A DNA stretch of 9,396 nucleotides from Cyanobacteria bacterium UBA8803. Lineage in GTDB: Bacteria > Cyanobacteriota > Cyanobacteriia > Cyanobacteriales > Coleofasciculaceae. Each line of letters begins with the position of its first letter. Position 1 is the stretch's first letter. Made by a program: the position numbers and the translations under genes. The stretch lies in contig DNXU01000446.1 of NCBI GenBank assembly GCA_003505715.1, forward strand, positions 1 to 9,396, given 5' to 3'. Positions 6,189-9,396 of this stretch are shown piece by piece. The notes under the pieces were generated by a model. That model was not told where the DNA came from. It saw only the letters and a program-made list of their open reading frames with translations, and searched no databases.

Positions 6189-7508
6189 TCACCTAACTTC
6201 AGAACTTGATTGTCTGATCCTGAAGGGGTTAAATGGCGGAGCTTGGAACGCAGGTGGTGCAGGTTGAGCTGCGGGAGGTGGTGTGGCATTGATTTGCTGG
6301 AGAAACTTATCAACCTCGTCAATCTTCTCCAGATTGCCTTCTTGGGCAAACAAGTTTCTAGCTTCTAAGAGAAAAGAAACCGCTTCCGCACTCCGTCCGG
6401 ATTGGTGTAGCGCTACCCCCATATTGTAAAAGGCCAGTGATAGCTTGGGATTGAGGAGAATGGCTTCTTGATATTCAGCGATCGCTGGCTGATATTGTTG
6501 GCTGCGATGAAGCGCTACGGCAAGATTGTAATGCGTCAGCGCCTCATAAGGATCGAGTTCCACCGCTCGTTTTAGAGCCACAGATGCTCTCTCGTACTCA
6601 CCATTTTTGGTCAGTGTGGCTCCTAGTTGCCGATAAGCCTCCACATTGTTGGGTTCGATTTTGGTCACCCATTCAAACCTGCGAATGGCTTCTTTCAAAT
6701 CCCCTTGCTCGGCAAAAATGAGACCTAATTGGTAGTGAGCTGGGGCAAACTTGGAGTCAAGCTTAGCCGCTGTCATAAAAGAGGTTTTGGCAGCCTCTTT
6801 TTGGTTTTGCTGGACAAGCAATAACCCTAATTGGTAGTGTGCTGGGACAAACTCTGGATTGGTCTGAACCGCTTGTTGGAGTGCCGTAATCGCTGATGCG
6901 GGTTGGTTTTGCTTGGCCAAAAGCAATCCTAAATTATACTGCGCTCTTGCTAAGTTAGGGTCGAGACGAATGGCTTCGGTGTACTGAGTGAGGGCATCTT
7001 CAACCTGACCCTTAGACTCAAAGGCCAAGCCTAAGTTATAACGAGCTGCTGGCAAATTGGTATTGAGCGCGATCGCTCTTTGATAAGCGCTAATAGCCTC
7101 ATCAGTTTTACCTTGCTGATACAACATCAAGCCCAGATTGTAGTGAGCCTCTGCCATATTCGGATCGAGATCGAGAGCAAATTGGTATTGTTCGGCAGCG
7201 ACATCGAATCGACCTTGTTGGAAGAGGGCATTTCCCAACAAATAACGTGCCATGGGCATATAGGGATCGAATTGTAGCGCTTTCCGAAATGCCAACTCTG
7301 CTGCTTGAAATTCACTGCGGTTATACTGCGTCACCCCTTGTTGGAAGTAGGTAGCAGCATCCAAATTATTTGTGTACAGACCTTCAACCAGCTGCTTGGT
7401 GTGGTTTTGTTGTCGCAATTCACCAGCCAAGGCACCCTGAGTAGTTATCAAACCAAGGCCGAGAAGGGTAGCAGCAAACAGTAATATCCTTGTGTATTGT
7501 TTGGACAT
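6189..7508 (-). CDS. Secreted TPR-repeat protein (ten tandem TPRs)
   Basis: A 439-aa exported repeat protein. An N-terminal signal peptide (MSKQYTRILLFAATLLGLGL..., cleavage likely after GALA, residue 28, with no lipobox Cys) is followed by ten uninterrupted 34-residue tetratricopeptide units from about residue 50 to 390. Typical units read AHYNLG...YQQGKTDEAISAYQRAI..NP. The tail (about 405-439) is rich in Pro, Gln and Ala. TPR arrays form protein-binding superhelices, so a scaffold role in the periplasm or thylakoid lumen is likely; the partner is unknown. ATG 7508 is chosen because it starts a clean signal peptide; the in-frame ATG at 7601 adds 31 unrelated residues and lies in a tandem repeat. 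No strong Shine-Dalgarno is visible. queA lies 117 bp upstream on the same strand, so co-transcription is possible but not shown. Units 6 and 7 are very alike at DNA level. Confidence 0.9.
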   Translation of the reverse strand: MSKQYTRILLFAATLLGLGLITTQGALAGELRQQNHTKQLVEGLYTNNLDAATYFQQGVTQYNRSEFQAAELAFRKALQFDPYMPMARYLLGNALFQQGRFDVAAEQYQFALDLDPNMAEAHYNLGLMLYQQGKTDEAISAYQRAIALNTNLPAARYNLGLAFESKGQVEDALTQYTEAIRLDPNLARAQYNLGLLLAKQNQPASAITALQQAVQTNPEFVPAHYQLGLLLVQQNQKEAAKTSFMTAAKLDSKFAPAHYQLGLIFAEQGDLKEAIRRFEWVTKIEPNNVEAYRQLGATLTKNGEYERASVALKRAVELDPYEALTHYNLAVALHRSQQYQPAIAEYQEAILLNPKLSLAFYNMGVALHQSGRSAEAVSFLLEARNLFAQEGNLEKIDEVDKFLQQINATPPPAAQPAPPAFQAPPFNPFRIRQSSSEVR

Positions 7509-7521
7509 AGGTAGAAGACCA

Positions 7522-7558
7522 AGGAATAGAGGGAATGGAGAGTAGGGAGTGGGCAAGG
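7522..7558. repeat. Degenerate G-rich heptamer repeat upstream of the TPR gene
   Basis: The purine-rich stretch reads in steps of seven, most clearly GGGAATG, GAGAGTA, GGGAGTG, GGCAAGG (7531-7558), with a looser unit before it. It resembles the GGGGAGT-type short tandemly repeated repetitive sequences of cyanobacteria. It lies 14-50 bp upstream of the TPR ATG, in the leader if the gene is transcribed from further up. The units are degenerate, so the call is moderate. Confidence 0.45.
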
Positions 7559-7600
7559 AGATTCTTCTGCCTCTGTTAGCCCGCTCCAAAGAGGGCTGCA

Positions 7601-7634
7601 TAACTGGTAACTCATAACTTATAACTCATAACTG
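7601..7634. repeat. TAACTNN heptamer tandem repeat spanning the queA stop
   Basis: Four full heptamers and a fifth partial one: TAACTGG, TAACTCA, TAACTTA, TAACTCA, TAACTG. The first five bases are invariant. The queA stop (TGA, 7628-7626) and its last two sense codons (Gln-Leu, 7634-7629) lie within the array, and the rest is in the queA/TPR intergenic gap. This is a short tandemly repeated repetitive sequence (STRR) of the cyanobacterial type. Confidence 0.75.
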
Positions 7635-8831
7635 TCTGGCTTGGGGCAAAATCAGCATGGCATCGCCAAAGGAATAAAAGCGATAATTGTGAGCGATCGC
7701 ATCTTGGTACAAATCTAGCAACCGCAGGCGACCGATCAGCGCACTCACCAGCATTAATAACGTGGATCGCGGCAAGTGGAAATTGGTAATCAATCCCTCC
7801 ACCACCTGCCACTGGTAACCTGGGTAAATAAACAACTCTGTCTTGCCACAATAGGGTTGTAATTCCTGACTAGCAGCAGCTCCCTCTAAAGCTCGTACCA
7901 CCGTCGTGCCTACAGCAATTATTCTGCCTCCGGCTGCTTTGGTTTCCTTAATTTGTTCTACTGTTGAGGCGGGGACTTCCAACCACTCGCTATGCATTTG
8001 ATGCTGGGTAACATCTTCTACTTCCACGGGGCGAAACGTCCCAACGCCCACATGTAGGGTTATCCACGCTTGCTTAATGCCGCGATCGCAACACCGTTCT
8101 AATAGCTCTGGGGTAAAATGCAACCCAGCGGTAGGAGCGGCAACTGCTCCCAGAACTTGAGAATAAACGGTTTGGTACTGTTCCGGAGTAGCTTGGGTAT
8201 GAGTGATGTAGGGGGGTAAGGGAATTTGACCGTAGGGTTCTAACAGCGCCAGCAATGATGTTCCGCTTGGCACATCAAACTGTAGCAAACGCCCACTAGT
8301 CGCCTCATCTCTTGCCACAACTGTAGCTGTCAGAGGGGGAAGGGAGGAGAGTTCACCACCATCCTGGGGAGTAAATACAATTTTTGCCCCTACTTTAAGA
8401 CGCCTACCGGGTTTCACCAGCGCTAGCCAACAGTTATGCTGTCGCTCTTCTAGTAGCAATACCTCCACAGGTGCGCCTGTAGATTTATGGCCATAGAGCC
8501 GAGCCGGGATGACACGAGTATTATTGAGAACTAACAGGTCACCAGGACTCAATAGCTGGGGTAAGTCTCGGAAAATGCGGTGTTCGTGGTGAGTTGGTGA
8601 AGCAACTAATAGTAAACGCGAATTATCTCTTTGGGGGAGCGGTGTTTGAGCAATCCGTTCCTGGGGTAGTTCGTAGTCATAGCTAGAGAGCAAGCGGTCG
8701 ATTTCCCAATTTTGAATCTGCGATCCTGCCAATGCTGTACTGGGTTCTACAGAACCTTTTGCCTCACTACAGGAAATACAGTGTTGAGACTGGGTATCCA
8801 TTGGCTCACGATTTTTGTTGATTTGTGTCAT
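7626..8831 (-). CDS. queA: S-adenosylmethionine:tRNA ribosyltransferase-isomerase
   Basis: QueA transfers and isomerises the ribosyl part of SAM onto 7-aminomethyl-7-deazaguanine at the wobble position of GUN-anticodon tRNAs, giving epoxyqueuosine. The full family pattern is visible: [19 protein letters not shown] (51-69), [19 protein letters not shown] (about 92-110), [70 protein letters not shown] and the C-terminal [14 protein letters not shown]. The family core begins near residue 50, so the reading frame has a longer N-terminus than usual, including HCISC. ATG 8831 is the longest start; ATG 8801 (residue 11) is an alternative, favoured if the TACAAT at 8843-8838 is the -10, since transcription would then begin near 8831. 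The final two codons come from a heptamer repeat. Divergent from the small gene to its right. Confidence 0.95.
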   Translation of the reverse strand: MTQINKNREPMDTQSQHCISCSEAKGSVEPSTALAGSQIQNWEIDRLLSSYDYELPQERIAQTPLPQRDNSRLLLVASPTHHEHRIFRDLPQLLSPGDLLVLNNTRVIPARLYGHKSTGAPVEVLLLEERQHNCWLALVKPGRRLKVGAKIVFTPQDGGELSSLPPLTATVVARDEATSGRLLQFDVPSGTSLLALLEPYGQIPLPPYITHTQATPEQYQTVYSQVLGAVAAPTAGLHFTPELLERCCDRGIKQAWITLHVGVGTFRPVEVEDVTQHQMHSEWLEVPASTVEQIKETKAAGGRIIAVGTTVVRALEGAAASQELQPYCGKTELFIYPGYQWQVVEGLITNFHLPRSTLLMLVSALIGRLRLLDLYQDAIAHNYRFYSFGDAMLILPQARQL

Positions 8832-8837
8832 CCCGTT

Positions 8838-8843
8838 ATTGTA
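8838..8843 (-). promoter_or_regulatory. Possible -10 element of queA
   Basis: TACAAT on the minus strand differs from TATAAT at one base. It is only 6 nt from the ATG at 8831, so it would support the downstream ATG at 8801 with a leader of about 30 nt. No convincing -35 sits at 16-18 bp: TTGAGC is present at 14 bp. Confidence 0.3.
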
Positions 8844-8920
8844 CTGAGCAGAGTTTGGCTCAACGGATGTCTAAATTGGGTAAAATCCCCTATTCGATAT
8901 CGGGTGCTTTTCCCCTACCG

Positions 8921-8942
8921 CTGAACAATGGTTAATTGTCAG
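8921..8942. promoter_or_regulatory. Near-palindrome upstream of the small gene (operator or hairpin)
   Basis: CTGA-A-CAAT, then GGTTA, then ATTGTCAG: two 4-bp arms pair in register, giving an 8-bp stem with one bulged A and a 5-nt loop. It lies 45-66 bp before the ATG at 8987 and about 90 bp from queA, in the divergent gap where regulator sites would be. TTGTCA (8936-8941), a near -35 hexamer, is part of the right arm. Function is inferred only from position and symmetry. Confidence 0.35.
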
Positions 8943-8986
8943 AATGAAGGTATAGCACTTCCTTGGACTCCGAGCCAAGAATCCCT

Positions 8987-9376
8987 ATGGATTACGTCTA
9001 CTTCTTAGCAAACGCCAGTCTAACTCTGCGAGTGGTTGAGTATCTACATTCGATGTCCCAGCTACCCCTGCAATTTTTGACAGTGATTCATCAGATTGAC
9101 GGCTGGGTCATTAAAGTGAAAATGACTCGCCCGATAACTCCTCAGCAACATGGAGACTTTCGGGCATTTATGAGCGAATTAGGAATTCCTTACGAGCCCG
9201 ACATCCGTCTGCAAATGGCTCTTTGGAGCCTAGAGACAGGGCAATCCCCCATTGACGTGATGCGTCGCTACCAAGTAGCTGTAGTTTCTCATGGTAGCCC
9301 GGATCGGGGCGACATTGAAGCATTTCGCCAACAATTTACTATGGGGTTAGGATATTGCCCAGAAACACTGGCTTAA
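8987..9376 (+). CDS. Small protein of unknown function, probably conserved in cyanobacteria
   Basis: A 129-aa soluble-looking protein with no signal peptide or membrane segment. I do not recognise a named family. Visible features are an alternating hydrophobic N-terminal half (VYFLANASLTLRVVEYL, then LQFLTVIHQIDGWVIKVKM), suggesting an alpha/beta fold, a segment QHGDFRAFMSELGIPYEPDIRLQMALWSLETG, and a C-terminal RYQVAVVSHGSPDRGDIEAFRQQFTMGLGYCPE. The codon pattern and clean frame support a real gene. The start is uncertain: ATG 8987 begins directly at the compact MDYVYF block, while an in-frame TTG at 8963 would add eight residues and has AAGG (8947-8950) 12 nt upstream. Divergent from queA; nothing in the context assigns a role. 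Confidence 0.8.
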   Translation: MDYVYFLANASLTLRVVEYLHSMSQLPLQFLTVIHQIDGWVIKVKMTRPITPQQHGDFRAFMSELGIPYEPDIRLQMALWSLETGQSPIDVMRRYQVAVVSHGSPDRGDIEAFRQQFTMGLGYCPETLA

Positions 9377-9378
9377 TG

Positions 9379-9396
9379 GGTAATTGGTAATTGGTA
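9379..9396. repeat. Heptamer tandem repeat running off the window end
   Basis: GGTAATTGGTAATTGGTA, two full copies of GGTAATT plus a third partial one, begins 2 bp after the stop codon of the small gene. The array is cut by the window edge, so its true length is unknown. It is another cyanobacterial STRR-type heptamer, with different sequence from the TAACTNN and GGGAGTN arrays. Confidence 0.65.

Noticed and set aside
7509..7601. Upstream ATG extending the TPR protein by 31 residues
   Set aside because: The extension would put non-hydrophobic residues ahead of a clean signal peptide, and its sequence derives from heptamer-rich intergenic DNA.
1..9396. Defence island, prophage or toxin-antitoxin system
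   Set aside because: All genes fit housekeeping or isolated unknown functions. No nuclease, integrase, toxin or transposase motif was found.

Overview
The window is a stretch of chromosome from a cyanobacterium. A photosystem I gene (psaK) is present, and I count 14 copies of the octamer GCGATCGC (HIP1), a hallmark of many cyanobacterial genomes, in 9.4 kb. The intergenic DNA carries heptamer tandem repeats and palindromic repeats of the kind common in filamentous and larger-genome cyanobacteria. I cannot name the species. The content looks like core genome: there is no phage, transposase, CRISPR array, tRNA or rRNA, and all seven genes look intact.

Layout, left to right. gcvT (aminomethyltransferase of the glycine cleavage system, minus strand, GTG start) is divergent from psaK (plus strand, GTG start with a strong Shine-Dalgarno). 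The 285-bp gap between them holds an HLR1-like pair of half-sites expected for an RpaB-controlled photosystem I gene. psaK converges on a minus-strand ATPase-like protein with a C-terminal winged-helix-like region. The gap between these two holds a 142-bp nested inverted-repeat element with 17-nt terminal inverted repeats (MITE-like). The ATPase-like gene is divergent from a 942-aa P2A-type (calcium-type) cation ATPase, and their shared 150-bp promoter region contains a repeated ATAGTGCAA motif. The P-type ATPase converges on a secreted or periplasmic ten-repeat TPR protein, with a REP-like hairpin cluster between them. Upstream of the TPR gene on the same strand is queA (queuosine biosynthesis), whose stop codon lies inside a heptamer repeat. 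A small conserved-looking protein of unknown function is divergent from queA, and the window ends in another heptamer repeat.

How the genes relate. They do not form one pathway. Glycine cleavage (photorespiratory glycine in cyanobacteria), photosystem I, ion transport and tRNA modification are independent housekeeping functions, and most genes appear to be single transcription units. The only same-strand neighbours are queA and the TPR gene, 117 bp apart with repeats between them. I found no evidence for a new multi-gene system. The points most worth a second look are the ATPase-like protein, in which both Walker A and Walker B are degenerate; the nested 142-bp element with mutually exclusive hairpins; the repeated motif between the ATPase-like gene and the ion pump; and the repeat that supplies the last codons of queA.
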